Below are positions 8,878 to 17,312 of a stretch of DNA of 64,000 bases, piece after piece. A model generated the notes under the pieces. It saw nothing but the letters and a program-made list of their open reading frames with translations, made no database searches and was not told the DNA's origin. The DNA is taken from NCBI RefSeq assembly GCF_017183135.1, contig NZ_JADDXW010000004.1:124001-188000 (forward strand), read 5' to 3'. The first letter of the stretch is position 1. Each line of letters starts with the position of its first letter. The DNA comes from Aurantimonas marina (GTDB lineage: Bacteria; Pseudomonadota; Alphaproteobacteria; Rhizobiales; Rhizobiaceae). Both the position numbers and the translations under genes were made by a program.

Positions 8878-9560
8878 CCGCTAAGCAGGTGACCATGGTC
8901 GCACAAACGTGCCGGCTTGATGCGATCCGGGAGTCGCACCGCGCGCAGATGGACCGTCTTGGGCTGCTTCATCGCCCTTGGGTGCTGCTCGGCGGAGCCC
9001 CAGAGCCGACGATGCCGAAGGCGCTCAAGGCGAGCCATGCCCGGGTCGACATCAACAATTCCGGCCTGGCGGCGAAGCGTCTCGGGTGGGGGCCGGCGGC
9101 TCTCACCGTGCGCAGGCCGGTGGAGTCGTGGGAGGTCTTTCCCGACCTCGAAACGGGAGCCATGCTGTGGTTCAGCCCCCGACCAAAATGGCGGCAGCAC
9201 TGGAAGCTGATGCGCCAGCGTGAAGCGAAGATCGGCGCGCTGGTGTCGCTTCATCCTGACGATCGGGAGGCGATCAACCAGGCGCTCATCGGGCCGGAGA
9301 TGATCAGCATCGGCGAGTTGGGCAAGCCGTCCACCGGAATCGCGGCTTTGTGCTACGGGCTGTTCCTAGGCGTACCGGAGATCGTCCTCTCAGGCTTTTC
9401 CTTTGCTCGCACGGGCCATTCCTATGACACACGGGCGCGACCCCGCTGGCAAATCGCCGAGGACCGCCATGCGCTCGGACAGTTGAAAGACGACCTGCGC
9501 GTGGCGACGAGCGAACCGGAACTTGCCGCGGATACCCGGCTTCGCCTCTGGGCTCCCTGA
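8874..9560 (+). CDS. GT42-like (sialyltransferase-fold) protein A
   Basis: A 228-residue protein with the segment layout of GT42 sialyltransferases such as Campylobacter CstII. An N-terminal strand and glycine-rich loop (PWVLLGGAPEP, about 36-46) is followed by a part naming-like segment RVDINNSGLAAKRLG. Later comes the S/T-G helix and strand GKPSTGIAALCYGLFLGVPEIVLSGFSF (split here only for description, about 142-170), then a Tyr-containing loop HSYDTRAR. The same pattern recurs in the protein encoded at 11305-12018, so these are paralogues. The ATG overlaps the stop of the ELM1 gene, implying coupling. No signal peptide or membrane span is evident. The donor and acceptor sugars are unknown; assignment is by eye, not by search. 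Confidence 0.55.
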   Translation: MTAKQVTMVAQTCRLDAIRESHRAQMDRLGLLHRPWVLLGGAPEPTMPKALKASHARVDINNSGLAAKRLGWGPAALTVRRPVESWEVFPDLETGAMLWFSPRPKWRQHWKLMRQREAKIGALVSLHPDDREAINQALIGPEMISIGELGKPSTGIAALCYGLFLGVPEIVLSGFSFARTGHSYDTRARPRWQIAEDRHALGQLKDDLRVATSEPELAADTRLRLWAP

Positions 9561-9698
9561 CGCCGTTGTCGATCGTCCTCGAACCGGGACGGCTCACGCT
9601 TTCCCGCCCGCACTTGCCACTTCGATGACATGCGACGTTGGCCTTTGCCGATCGCCGGTGTATGACCCCCCGGTTTCGCAATTCAGCAAGGTGGTCTC

Positions 9699-10391
9699 GT
9701 GACGCAATCGAAAGTCCAAGTTTTCGTCGGTTTCGATTCGAAGGAGGTGATCGCCTATCACGTTCTTTGCCAGAGCATCCTTGAGCGCTCCTCGATGCCG
9801 GTGGTCTTCTCGCCGCTCTACCTGCCGAATCTGGAAGGGATATTCACACGCGAACGTAATGCCCTGCAGTCCACCGAGTTCTCGTTCTCTCGCTTCCTGG
9901 TGCCGTGTCTGTCGGGCTTCGAAGGCTGGAGCCTGTTCATGGACTGCGACATGCTCATGCGCGCCGATATCGCGGAACTCTGGGAGCTTCGTGACGACCG
10001 CTATGCCGTCATGTGCGTGAAACATGACTACCAGCCCAAGGTCGAGACGAAATTCCTCGGCCAGACACAGACCAAATACGAAAAAAAGAACTGGTCGAGC
10101 GTCATGCTGTTCAACAACGCCAAGTGCCGTGCCTTGACCCCGGATTTCGTCAACACCGCGACGGGCTTGCAGCTTCATCAATTCAAATGGCTCGACGGCG
10201 ACGAGAATATCGGCGAACTGCCTGCGGCGTGGAATTGGCTGGTCAACGAATACGATTATCGGCCCGACGCCAAGAATGTCCACTTCACCGACGGCGGACC
10301 GTACTTTGATGAATATAGGCGCGACGATTACGCCGAGGAATGGTTCGCCATGCGCGAGCGTACCCTGCATGTTCAGCAGCGCGGCGACTGA
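9699..10391 (+). CDS. GT8-like glycosyltransferase
   Basis: A 230-residue GT-A-fold glycosyltransferase resembling family 8. It starts with the strand-plus-loop VQVFVGFDSKEVIAYHVLCQSI, carries the metal-binding DxD motif in LFMDCDMLM (Asp82 and Asp84), and has a late segment with WNWLVNEY and NVHFTDGGPY that fits the GT8 acceptor and metal site. Enzymes of this type transfer a hexose from a nucleotide sugar. The GTG at 9699 has AAGGTGG upstream. It is the third gene of the plus-strand operon in the glycan island, which suggests lipopolysaccharide or capsule assembly; the actual glycan is unknown. Confidence 0.75.
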   Translation: MTQSKVQVFVGFDSKEVIAYHVLCQSILERSSMPVVFSPLYLPNLEGIFTRERNALQSTEFSFSRFLVPCLSGFEGWSLFMDCDMLMRADIAELWELRDDRYAVMCVKHDYQPKVETKFLGQTQTKYEKKNWSSVMLFNNAKCRALTPDFVNTATGLQLHQFKWLDGDENIGELPAAWNWLVNEYDYRPDAKNVHFTDGGPYFDEYRRDDYAEEWFAMRERTLHVQQRGD

Positions 10392-10418
10392 CCGGCTCTG
10401 GCGAGGGAGCGGCGGAGA

Positions 10419-11282
10419 TTGAGCGCGATAGCGGATCAGCCGGCGAGTCTGCCGGAGACGCTTGACGGCTGGGCTGCCTTCTTCGGCGGCTTCGAGCGGG
10501 TGGTGCTCGTCGCCAACAGCGACGCCGTCGACATCGCGTCGCTGTCGTCGCGCCATAGCGATGGTACACTCTTCGTTTTCTTCAACAAGGTCTTCAAGGT
10601 TCTCGACGCGCCCTTCGCCCGGCCTTCGCTGCTTATCGCTCGCAGCAGTCAGGCGGGCGCCAACATCGTCTATCGGCGAGAAGTCGATGACGTGCTACGC
10701 CTTCTTAGCGGCGACCACTTCGAAGGCATCGCGAATCTGAAGGCCGGCGGCGCGGAAACCTTTAGCCCGGCCGAGGCGTTCGGCGGCGCGCGGGTCGGAT
10801 TTCTCGATCTCGCGCCGGTCTTCGTCGATTTCTATCCGGATACTCATCTGCCGACGAGCGGTTTCGCGCTCGCTTTCTGGCTAGCGGAAGCCTGCCCGAC
10901 ATTGACGATCGTATTGGCCGGCTTCACCGCCCGCCGCTCGGCGCGCTGGAAGCTGTTCCACGATCACGAATGGACGTTCGAGCAGATCGTGAACCGGCTG
11001 CTTGTACGCAGCGGACGGCTGGAGATGGACGGTGGCGGCCGTGGCGGCCAATGGGAACGAATCGCGGCGCGCCTGCCCGGTGTCACTCCGTCCGACATCG
11101 CGGTCGTCTCGGCCGAGGTGTTGTCGGAGCGGCTGGAAGGCACCAACATGGCGATCGATCGGCTCATGTCCTTGACCAGGCTTCAAAGCAGAATTGACGG
11201 CTTGCTGCGGGGGCTGAAGCCGAAGACCCGCAAGCAGAAGCTCGCCGAGAAGACTTCGAGCGAGGCGCAGAGCCGAACTTGA
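10419..11282 (+). CDS. GT42-like protein B (divergent)
   Basis: A 287-residue protein, last gene of the plus-strand glycan operon, 27 bases after the GT8-like gene. Start TTG at 10419 with GGAG-type purines directly upstream. It has an N-terminal strand and loop (RVVLVANSDAVDI), a central segment FVDFYPDTHLPTSGFALAF, a strand TIVLAGFT, and FHDHEWTFEQ with two histidines. The order YPDxHL, TSG helix, then LAGFT strand corresponds to the FPDAHLG, ITSG and LSGIDF segments of CstII-type GT42 enzymes. It is more divergent than proteins A and C, and ends in a basic Lys-rich tail (about 265-280). Other possibilities include a GT29-like or entirely new sugar transferase. Low similarity means low certainty. 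Confidence 0.5.
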   Translation: MSAIADQPASLPETLDGWAAFFGGFERVVLVANSDAVDIASLSSRHSDGTLFVFFNKVFKVLDAPFARPSLLIARSSQAGANIVYRREVDDVLRLLSGDHFEGIANLKAGGAETFSPAEAFGGARVGFLDLAPVFVDFYPDTHLPTSGFALAFWLAEACPTLTIVLAGFTARRSARWKLFHDHEWTFEQIVNRLLVRSGRLEMDGGGRGGQWERIAARLPGVTPSDIAVVSAEVLSERLEGTNMAIDRLMSLTRLQSRIDGLLRGLKPKTRKQKLAEKTSSEAQSRT

Positions 11283-11304
11283 GCCACAATGCCCCGTATG
11301 TTGC

Positions 11305-12018
11305 TCAGCCCGCCGGGACGCCCTCAAGCAGCGGAATGCCAGTCACCTGGCTGAGCCCCGGCTCGGTTGTCACGACCTCGGAACAGCGCGCCGCGACGAC
11401 GGCGAGTGCGGCCCGGTCTTCCTCCAGATGGCGCCGGATCCGCGCCGACGGATCATAGGCGTAGCCGTCGCTCTGAAGCGAGATGCCGGCGACGATGATC
11501 TGCGGAATTCCCACGGCAATGGCATAGGCGATGAGTGCGATCCCGTTGGAGGGACGGATTTCCGAGCCGGTGACGCCGAAAAGGCTGCCGAGGGTTCCGA
11601 TGATGAAGGCGTCCCGTTCGCGATGGGTAAGCGCGCATTCATTCGCGCCCAGAACCGGCAGATCGCGGCGAATTCGGGTCAGCAGGCTGTGGCGCTTGCG
11701 AAGCCGCAAGACGGCGTCGAGGTCGAGGCCGTCGATCTGCTGCTTCGTCGTCTTGGCCAGGAGAAAGGTCAGGTCTCCCGCCGGCAGGCCGTACTGGCGG
11801 GCGGCGTGACCGGCATATTTGACGTGAACATGGGCTGTCCCTGGCGGGAAGGGTTGCGGGACATGCGGATCCGGCGCGGAGCCGAGAACGAACCAGGGGC
11901 GGTCGAGCAGACCGCGCGCTCTCAGCCATGCCGCATGGCGTGCCGCCAGGACCGGAAAGTCGGCGGCGATCGCCTGTTCCTCGCTCGGACTGAGGGGCCG
12001 CCGCGTCGTCTCTGTCAT
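11305..12018 (-). CDS. GT42-like (sialyltransferase-fold) protein C, paralogue of A
   Basis: A 237-residue protein from the ATG complementary to 12016-12018, chosen because GAGGAA lies just upstream; the reading frame is open to 12045. It matches protein A along its length: LLDRPWFVLGSAPDPHVP against LLHRPWVLLGGAPEPTMP, then SNGIALIAYAIAVGIPQI and VAGISLQSDGYAYDPSAR against STGIAALCYGLFLGVPEI and LSGFSFARTGHSYDTRAR. These are the positions of the nucleotide-binding loop, the S/T-G helix and the Tyr loop of GT42 enzymes. It is the last gene of the HAD-kdsB-C operon and converges with gene B, with only 22 bases between the stops. The neighbouring kdsB suggests CMP-Kdo as a possible donor, which is inference. 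Confidence 0.6.
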   Translation of the reverse strand: MTETTRRPLSPSEEQAIAADFPVLAARHAAWLRARGLLDRPWFVLGSAPDPHVPQPFPPGTAHVHVKYAGHAARQYGLPAGDLTFLLAKTTKQQIDGLDLDAVLRLRKRHSLLTRIRRDLPVLGANECALTHRERDAFIIGTLGSLFGVTGSEIRPSNGIALIAYAIAVGIPQIIVAGISLQSDGYAYDPSARIRRHLEEDRAALAVVAARCSEVVTTEPGLSQVTGIPLLEGVPAG

Positions 12019-12082
12019 GGCTGTTCCTCGCTGACTCATCGCCATATCGCGAACGTGGCACCGATGCCGCTGCGGACGACCG

Positions 12083-12823
12083 TCACTGGCTCCCCGCCAT
12101 CATCGCGCGAACACGGTCGAGATCGGCGGGTGTATCCACGGGAATGCCTTCGTCATTTGGTACCTGAACCATCATCACGCTGTAGCCCTGTTCGATAAAT
12201 CGCAGCATTTCGACCCCCTCGGCCCGTTCCAGGGGGCCGGGCCGCAAGGAGGCGAAGCGCTCCAGCCCCTCGCGCCGGAAGGCGTAGAGGCCGAGTTGGC
12301 GCAGATGGCGAACCGCGCCACCCTTGGGGTAGGGGATCGGCAGACGCGAGTAGGCCATCGCGAGACCGGCGGTGGTGGTGACGACCTTGACCACGTTGGT
12401 ATCGATTGCGTCGGAGGGCGAGGAAATTTCGTTGTATCCGTTCGAGGCCTGGACGTTGGGATCGTCGCAGGTGGCGATGCCGCGGGCGACCTGCGCGATG
12501 GCCTCGGGGTCGATCATCGGTTCGTCCCCCTGGACGTTGACGATGATGTCGGCGTCGAGGCGCCCGGCGCATTCGGCCACGCGATCGGTCCCCGAGGCAT
12601 GGTTCTCGCGCGTCATCATCACCGGCAGGTCGAGCACCTCGCAGACCTTGCGGATGCGGTCGTCGTCGGTCGCGATGGTGGCGGCGTCGATGCCTTCCGC
12701 CTCGATCGTGCGCTGATAGACGTGCCAGAGCATCGGCTTGCCGTTGATGTCCGCGATCGGCTTGCCCGGGAAGCGGGACGCGCCAAAGCGGCAGGGAATA
12801 ACGGCGACGATACGCGGTGCCAT
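12083..12823 (-). CDS. kdsB: 3-deoxy-manno-octulosonate cytidylyltransferase (CMP-Kdo synthetase)
   Basis: Makes CMP-Kdo from CTP and Kdo, the activated donor for the inner core of lipopolysaccharide. The 246-residue length is normal. The CTP site is seen in VIPCRFGASRFPGKPI (residues 8-23, with Arg12, Arg17 and Lys21), the specificity loop in TRENHASGTDRV (71-82) and the metal-site element NVQGDEP (96-102). C-terminal EGIPVDTPADLDRV is typical of KdsB. It lies 11 bases after the HAD gene and about 60 bases before GT42-like gene C, so it is probably in one operon with both. Confidence 0.96.
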   Translation of the reverse strand: MAPRIVAVIPCRFGASRFPGKPIADINGKPMLWHVYQRTIEAEGIDAATIATDDDRIRKVCEVLDLPVMMTRENHASGTDRVAECAGRLDADIIVNVQGDEPMIDPEAIAQVARGIATCDDPNVQASNGYNEISSPSDAIDTNVVKVVTTTAGLAMAYSRLPIPYPKGGAVRHLRQLGLYAFRREGLERFASLRPGPLERAEGVEMLRFIEQGYSVMMVQVPNDEGIPVDTPADLDRVRAMMAGSQ

Positions 12824-12834
12824 GGGAAGGCTCC

Positions 12835-13467
12835 TCAGCTGAGTAGGAATGTCTGGAGGTCGGCCGGTGCGGTGGCCGCGAAAATGCAGTCGGGGGGCCG
12901 GGCGCCATAGCCCCAGTCGACATGCACGTAATCGATATGCGCCCGGCGCGCGGCTTCGGCATCAGAATCCATGTCGCCGACGAAGACCGTGTCCGACGGA
13001 TCGACATTGCAGCGGGCCATGGCGAAAAGGAGATGGTCGGGCGCCGGCTTGCCGCGTAGACCGTCACGGGGAGTTATGACGACCGAGAAGTGGACCGGCA
13101 GGCGATCGAGGACCAGTTCGGTGCGCGCCGAATCCTTCGATGTGACGATGCCGAGCCGGCGACCGCTTCCGACGAGCGTCGACAGCATCGCGTCCACCCC
13201 ATGGAAAAAGGGCGTCACGTGAAGCGATTGGCTGGAGGCACGGCGGAACACCCGTTCGACGGTGCTGGCCGCATGGGCGAGACCGAGCCGGGCCATGATG
13301 TCGGGGAAGGGGCGGCCGATCTCGGCGAAATAGGCGTCGAAGGGCACGGAGACGCCGAGTTCGTCGCGCACGCAGCTCCAGGCGCTCTCCATGTTACGGC
13401 GCGAATCGAGAATCACTCCGTCGAGATCGAACAGGATCAGAGCCTTTTGCCGTATTGCCGATGTCAT
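12835..13467 (-). CDS. HAD-family phosphatase next to kdsB
   Basis: A 210-residue haloacid-dehalogenase-type hydrolase of the phosphoglycolate-phosphatase-like group. Motif I is DLDGVILDS with nucleophile Asp14 and Asp16, motif II is IVTS (Thr109/Ser110), motif III is Lys140 in RGKPAPD, and motif IV is GDMDSD (164-169). A helical cap lies between motifs I and II. All catalytic residues are intact. As first gene of an operon with kdsB it may dephosphorylate a sugar phosphate in Kdo or related metabolism; canonical Kdo-8-P phosphatase KdsC, however, is a cap-less HAD, so this would be a different type. The substrate is not determined. Confidence 0.75.
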   Translation of the reverse strand: MTSAIRQKALILFDLDGVILDSRRNMESAWSCVRDELGVSVPFDAYFAEIGRPFPDIMARLGLAHAASTVERVFRRASSQSLHVTPFFHGVDAMLSTLVGSGRRLGIVTSKDSARTELVLDRLPVHFSVVITPRDGLRGKPAPDHLLFAMARCNVDPSDTVFVGDMDSDAEAARRAHIDYVHVDWGYGARPPDCIFAATAPADLQTFLLS

Positions 13468-13745
13468 GGGTCCTAGCCGGTTCTGATCTTGTTGTTCCTC
13501 GGCCGATTACGCCTCGGCGACCGCCTCGGTCGTTCGGCGGCGGATGTACCGACAGGTCATGTGGGTGTCCAATGGAAACTGAGGGCGCCGATCTCGGGAT
13601 CGGGGTGGTCGAGGTGCTGCCGCCAACTGATCGGTCTCCTGGGCGCATGTCGCAGTCAAAGGCCTGCGCTGCCCAGGCTTCGAATGGTCGTGGAGAAAAA
13701 TGGTGTTGCAGTTCACGTCGCGAGCCGATATCTCGACCCCACCAT
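13468..13745. other. Intergenic region between the glycan island and tRNA-Trp
   Basis: 278 bases hold the divergent starts of the HAD-kdsB operon (minus strand) and the trnW-secE unit (plus strand). I see no convincing gene. Apart from the promoter candidate at 13706-13734 nothing stands out. Confidence 0.5.
13706..13734 (+). promoter_or_regulatory. Candidate promoter for trnW-secE-nusG
   Basis: TTGCAG at 13706-13711, a 17-base spacer and TATCTC at 13729-13734 place a transcription start near 13741, five bases before mature tRNA-Trp. Position is persuasive, the -10 match is only moderate. Confidence 0.45.
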
Positions 13746-13821
<76 letters not shown>

Positions 13822-13951
13822 TTCGCCGCAAACGAGATTCTGTATAGCCGGCCCTTGTGAATCGCGGCGAGGGCGGGTACAGGAGCGGTGATCGACATAT
13901 GGCGCGTGAGGCTGGTGGTCAGCCTCCACGCGCATTAGCTGTGAGCGGTGT

Positions 13952-14149
13952 ATGGCCAAGACCAATCCTTTCACATTTCTCCAGCAGGTTCGGTCGGAGA
14001 CCGCGAAGGTCACATGGCCGACTCGCCGTGAAACGATCATATCGACGATCATGGTGTTCGTGATGGTCGCTTTCGCCGCGGCGTTTTTTTTCGTCGCGGA
14101 TCAGGTGCTCGGCTATGTGGTCGGCCTGATCATGAATGCCGGCGTCTGA
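13952..14149 (+). CDS. secE: Preprotein translocase subunit SecE
   Basis: The 65-residue short form of SecE, with a single membrane span at about residues 29-55 preceded by the conserved amphipathic helix and the VTWPTRRET hinge element. It clamps SecY in the inner-membrane protein-export channel. It is followed by nusG, the standard pairing. Confidence 0.96.
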   Translation: MAKTNPFTFLQQVRSETAKVTWPTRRETIISTIMVFVMVAFAAAFFFVADQVLGYVVGLIMNAGV

Positions 14150-14180
14150 CGCCGACGTCGCAGGAGACATCGTAAATTTC

Positions 14181-14711
14181 ATGACCGCCCGCTGGTACAT
14201 CGTCCACGCCTATTCCAATTTCGAGAAGAAGGTGGCCGAATCGATTGAGGAGCAGGCCCGCCAGAAAGGGCTCTCCGACAAGTTCGAAAAGATCCTCGTG
14301 CCGACCGAGAAGGTGGTCGAGGTGCGTCGTGGTCGCAAGGTCGATGCTGAGCGGAAGTTTTTTCCCGGTTATGTCCTGGTCAAGGCTGAGCTAACCGATC
14401 AGGTCTTCTCGATGATCAAAAATACGCCGAAGGTCACGGGTTTTCTTGGTCCGGACAACCGGCCGGTTCCGATTTCCGATAAGGAAGCTGAGCAGATCCT
14501 GATGCAGGTCCAGGATGGTGTGGATCGGCCGAAGCCGACGATCTCGTTCGATATCGGCGAGCAGGTCCGGGTCTCCGACGGTCCCTTCGCCTCGTTCAAC
14601 GGCGTCGTCCAGGACGTTGATCAGGAACGCGCGAGGCTCAAGGTCGAGGTCTCGATCTTCGGCCGCGCGACGCCGGTCGATCTCGAATTCGGTCAGGTCG
14701 AAAAGGTTTGA
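14181..14711 (+). CDS. nusG: Transcription termination/antitermination factor NusG
   Basis: A 176-residue protein with the NGN domain (starting MTARWYIVHAYSNFEKKV) that binds RNA polymerase, and a C-terminal KOW domain (GEQVRVSDGPFASFNGVV region) that contacts Rho or ribosomal protein S10. The start is the ATG at 14181; the frame is open from 14136, but family members begin exactly at this methionine. It links transcription with translation. Confidence 0.97.
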   Translation: MTARWYIVHAYSNFEKKVAESIEEQARQKGLSDKFEKILVPTEKVVEVRRGRKVDAERKFFPGYVLVKAELTDQVFSMIKNTPKVTGFLGPDNRPVPISDKEAEQILMQVQDGVDRPKPTISFDIGEQVRVSDGPFASFNGVVQDVDQERARLKVEVSIFGRATPVDLEFGQVEKV

Positions 14712-14857
14712 CCTAAAGGGGCTTGTCGCCCGAATCCTCGTGCGGAAGGCGTTCGGCTCTAGCCGGCCGGAGATGCCGCACCGCGCGGACTGCAGGTAGC
14801 CGACGGCTCGGTCGCTGAAGACTGGCCGTTCGGCTTGAACAATGAAGGCAGGAGCAA

Positions 14858-15286
14858 ATGGCTAAGAAAGTACAGGGCCAGCTGAAGTTGCAGGTCCCGG
14901 CCGGATCGGCGACCCCGTCGCCCCCGATCGGTCCGGCGCTCGGTCAGCGCGGCATCAATATCATGGAGTTCTGCAAGGCGTTCAACGCACAGACCCAGGA
15001 TCAGGAGAAGGGTTCGCCGATCCCGGTGGTGATCACCTATTATCAGGACAAATCCTTCACCTTCGCGATGAAAACGTCGCCGGTCAGCTACTTTCTCAAG
15101 AAGGCTGCCAACCTTAAGAGCGGCTCGAAGGAGCCGGGCAAGAGCGTCGCCGGGTCGGTAACGCGCGAGCAGGTGCGCGATATCGCCGAGAAGAAGTTCA
15201 AGGATTTGAACGCGAACGACGTGGAAGCGGCCATGGCTATGGTCGAGGGCTCCGCCCGTTCCATGGGCCTCGAAGTGGTGGGTTGA
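14858..15286 (+). CDS. rplK: 50S ribosomal protein L11
   Basis: A 142-residue protein that binds the GTPase-associated region of 23S rRNA. The proline-rich N-terminal element [20 protein letters not shown] is characteristic and forms the thiopeptide-binding face. It lies four bases before rplA. Confidence 0.98.
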   Translation: MAKKVQGQLKLQVPAGSATPSPPIGPALGQRGINIMEFCKAFNAQTQDQEKGSPIPVVITYYQDKSFTFAMKTSPVSYFLKKAANLKSGSKEPGKSVAGSVTREQVRDIAEKKFKDLNANDVEAAMAMVEGSARSMGLEVVG

Positions 15287-15290
15287 GACG

Positions 15291-15989
15291 ATGGCAAAAG
15301 CTGGAAAGCGCATCCGTAACGCCCGCGACGGCATCGAACGCACTAAGCTCTACGGTCTCGACGAGGCGGTCGAGTTGTTGAAGGGGCGTGCGAGTGCCAA
15401 GTTCGACGAGACGATCGAAGTCGCGATGAATCTGGGGGTCGATCCGCGCCATGCGGATCAGATGGTTCGCGGTGTCGTCAATCTGCCGAACGGCACCGGC
15501 CGCACCGTCCGCGTCGCCGTGTTCGCGCGCGGCGACAAGGCCGAGGAGGCCAAGGCCGCCGGCGCCGACATCGTCGGGGCGGAAGACCTTGTCGAGCAGG
15601 TCCAGGGCGGCACGATCGATTTCGATCGCGCCATTGCAACGCCGGACATGATGGCTCTCGTCGGTCGGCTCGGCAAGGTGTTGGGGCCACGCGGTCTGAT
15701 GCCAAACCCGCGGGTCGGAACAGTGACGCCGGACGTCGCCGCAGCCGTTAAGGCATCCAAGGGAGGTGCCGTCGAATTCCGCGTCGAAAAGGCCGGCATC
15801 GTTCATGCCGGTGTCGGCAAGGTGAGCTTCGAAGGCAAGGCGATCGCGGAGAATATCCGGGCGTTCGCCGATGCAGTGCAAAAGGCCAAGCCCTCGGGCG
15901 CCAAGGGCAATTATGTCCAGCGCGTCGCGATCACGTCGACGATGGGCCCTGGCGTCAAGATTGATCCATCGACCTTGAATGCGGCTTAG
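15291..15989 (+). CDS. rplA: 50S ribosomal protein L1
   Basis: A 232-residue L1 stalk protein, near the usual length. The signature [15 protein letters not shown] and the helix K-rich N-terminus [15 protein letters not shown] are present. In other bacteria L1 represses translation of its own rplK-rplA message. Confidence 0.98.
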   Translation: MAKAGKRIRNARDGIERTKLYGLDEAVELLKGRASAKFDETIEVAMNLGVDPRHADQMVRGVVNLPNGTGRTVRVAVFARGDKAEEAKAAGADIVGAEDLVEQVQGGTIDFDRAIATPDMMALVGRLGKVLGPRGLMPNPRVGTVTPDVAAAVKASKGGAVEFRVEKAGIVHAGVGKVSFEGKAIAENIRAFADAVQKAKPSGAKGNYVQRVAITSTMGPGVKIDPSTLNAA

Positions 15990-16367
15990 GTCCGACCCTT
16001 AACACCGGTGGGCGGCGCACCTATATGCGCCGATCACCTTCACCAAGGTTCCGGGCTTGCCCCGGTGCGCGGGAGCCTTTCGGGGCTCCCTGAATGCCTG
16101 TCCGAGATTGTGGGCGACCGGTTGCTTCGGCATCCGGTCATAATCATTAGAAAGCCCGCATGAGACGGGGAAGTTCCAGATTCTCCGGGATCAGCCCGGG
16201 TTCTTGGTTCGAACCTCTGAATGCCTTGTGTCGCCCATGGGTTCCGCGGAATCCGCGAAGGGTCCGGCCGAGGGGACAGGATCTCCGAGCGTCGTCCGGA
16301 TGATCCGGGCGGCAAAAGGCAACCGGCCGCGGCTTCTTCGGAAGCTGGGGCTAAATGGAGAGAGGCA
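15990..16367 (+). ncRNA. Leader of rplJ-rplL (candidate L10 leader)
   Basis: 378 bases without a gene separate rplA from rplJ. They contain a stable hairpin (GGGAGCC at 16071-16077 pairing with GGCTCCC at 16084-16090) and, nearer rplJ, a structured stretch around 16165-16300 with several self-complementary segments. In many bacteria the L10-L7/L12 complex binds such a leader and represses translation. I cannot show the L10-specific kink-turn by eye, so the leader assignment rests on position, length and structure. Confidence 0.45.
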
Positions 16368-16886
16368 GTGGACAGAGCGGAAAAACGCGAATTTGTCACG
16401 ACGCTCAACGAGACCTTCAAGGACTCGGGAACGGTCGTCGTGGCCCACTATGCCGGTCTTACGGTCGCGCAGATGAACGACTATCGTTCGAAAATGCGCG
16501 ATGCGGGAGGCACCGTCAAAGTCGCGAAGAACCGCCTCGCCAAGATCGCTCTTCAAGGCACGGACGCCGAAGGCATCTCGACGCTGTTCGAGGGCCAGAC
16601 CCTGATCGCCTATTCAGGCGACCCGGTCGCGGCGGCAAAGGTCACCAACGATTTCGCCAAAGGGAACGACAAGCTCGTTATCCTGGGCGGGACGATGGGC
16701 AAGACCACACTCGATGCGAATGGTGTGAAGGCCTTGGCCTCCATGCCGTCGTTGGATGAACTCCGGGCCAAGCTGGTCGGCATGATCAATACGCCGGCTA
16801 CTCGGATTGCTGGGGTTCTCCAGGCACCTGCGGGACAACTCGCGCGTGTTTTCGGGGCCTATGCCAAGAAGGACGAGGCGGCGTGA
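16368..16886 (+). CDS. rplJ: 50S ribosomal protein L10
   Basis: A 172-residue stalk-base protein to which L7/L12 dimers attach. The start is GTG at 16368 (residues [10 protein letters not shown]), with GGAGAGAGG immediately upstream at 16358-16366; the frame is open from 16221, but that part belongs to the leader. Family motifs include [12 protein letters not shown] and the Ala-rich C-terminal helix for L12 binding. Confidence 0.96.
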   Translation: MDRAEKREFVTTLNETFKDSGTVVVAHYAGLTVAQMNDYRSKMRDAGGTVKVAKNRLAKIALQGTDAEGISTLFEGQTLIAYSGDPVAAAKVTNDFAKGNDKLVILGGTMGKTTLDANGVKALASMPSLDELRAKLVGMINTPATRIAGVLQAPAGQLARVFGAYAKKDEAA

Positions 16887-16937
16887 GGACGGTTCCTCGC
16901 TGCTCAAACCAAAGTTCGAATCTGAAGGAATACAAAC

Positions 16938-17312
16938 ATGGCTGATCTCGCCAAGATCGTTGAAGACCTGTCGAGCCTGACCGTCCTCGAGGCGGCGGAA
17001 CTCTCGAAGATGCTGGAAGAAAAGTGGGGCGTTTCCGCAGCGGCTCCTGTCGCGGTTGCCGCTGCTGGCGGCGGTGCTCCGGCTGAAGCCGCTGAAGAGC
17101 AGACCGAGTTCAACGTGATCCTCGTCGCCGCTGGCGCGCAGAAGATCAACGTCATCAAGGAAGTCCGCGCGATCACGGGCCTTGGCCTGAAGGAAGCTAA
17201 GGACCTTGTCGACAACGCGCCGAAGCCGGTCAAGGAAGCGGTCGACAAGGCCGAGTCCGAGAAGCTCAAGGAGCAGCTCGAAAAGGCTGGCGCCACGGTC
17301 GAAGTCAAGTAA
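16938..17312 (+). CDS. rplL: 50S ribosomal protein L7/L12
   Basis: A 124-residue stalk protein. Residues 1-32 form the dimerisation domain, about 33-53 the Ala/Gly-rich hinge, and the rest the factor-binding domain with KTEF-like TEFNVIL and the conserved KIxVIKxVR element KINVIKEVR. It recruits EF-Tu and EF-G to the ribosome. Confidence 0.98.
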   Translation: MADLAKIVEDLSSLTVLEAAELSKMLEEKWGVSAAAPVAVAAAGGGAPAEAAEEQTEFNVILVAAGAQKINVIKEVRAITGLGLKEAKDLVDNAPKPVKEAVDKAESEKLKEQLEKAGATVEVK

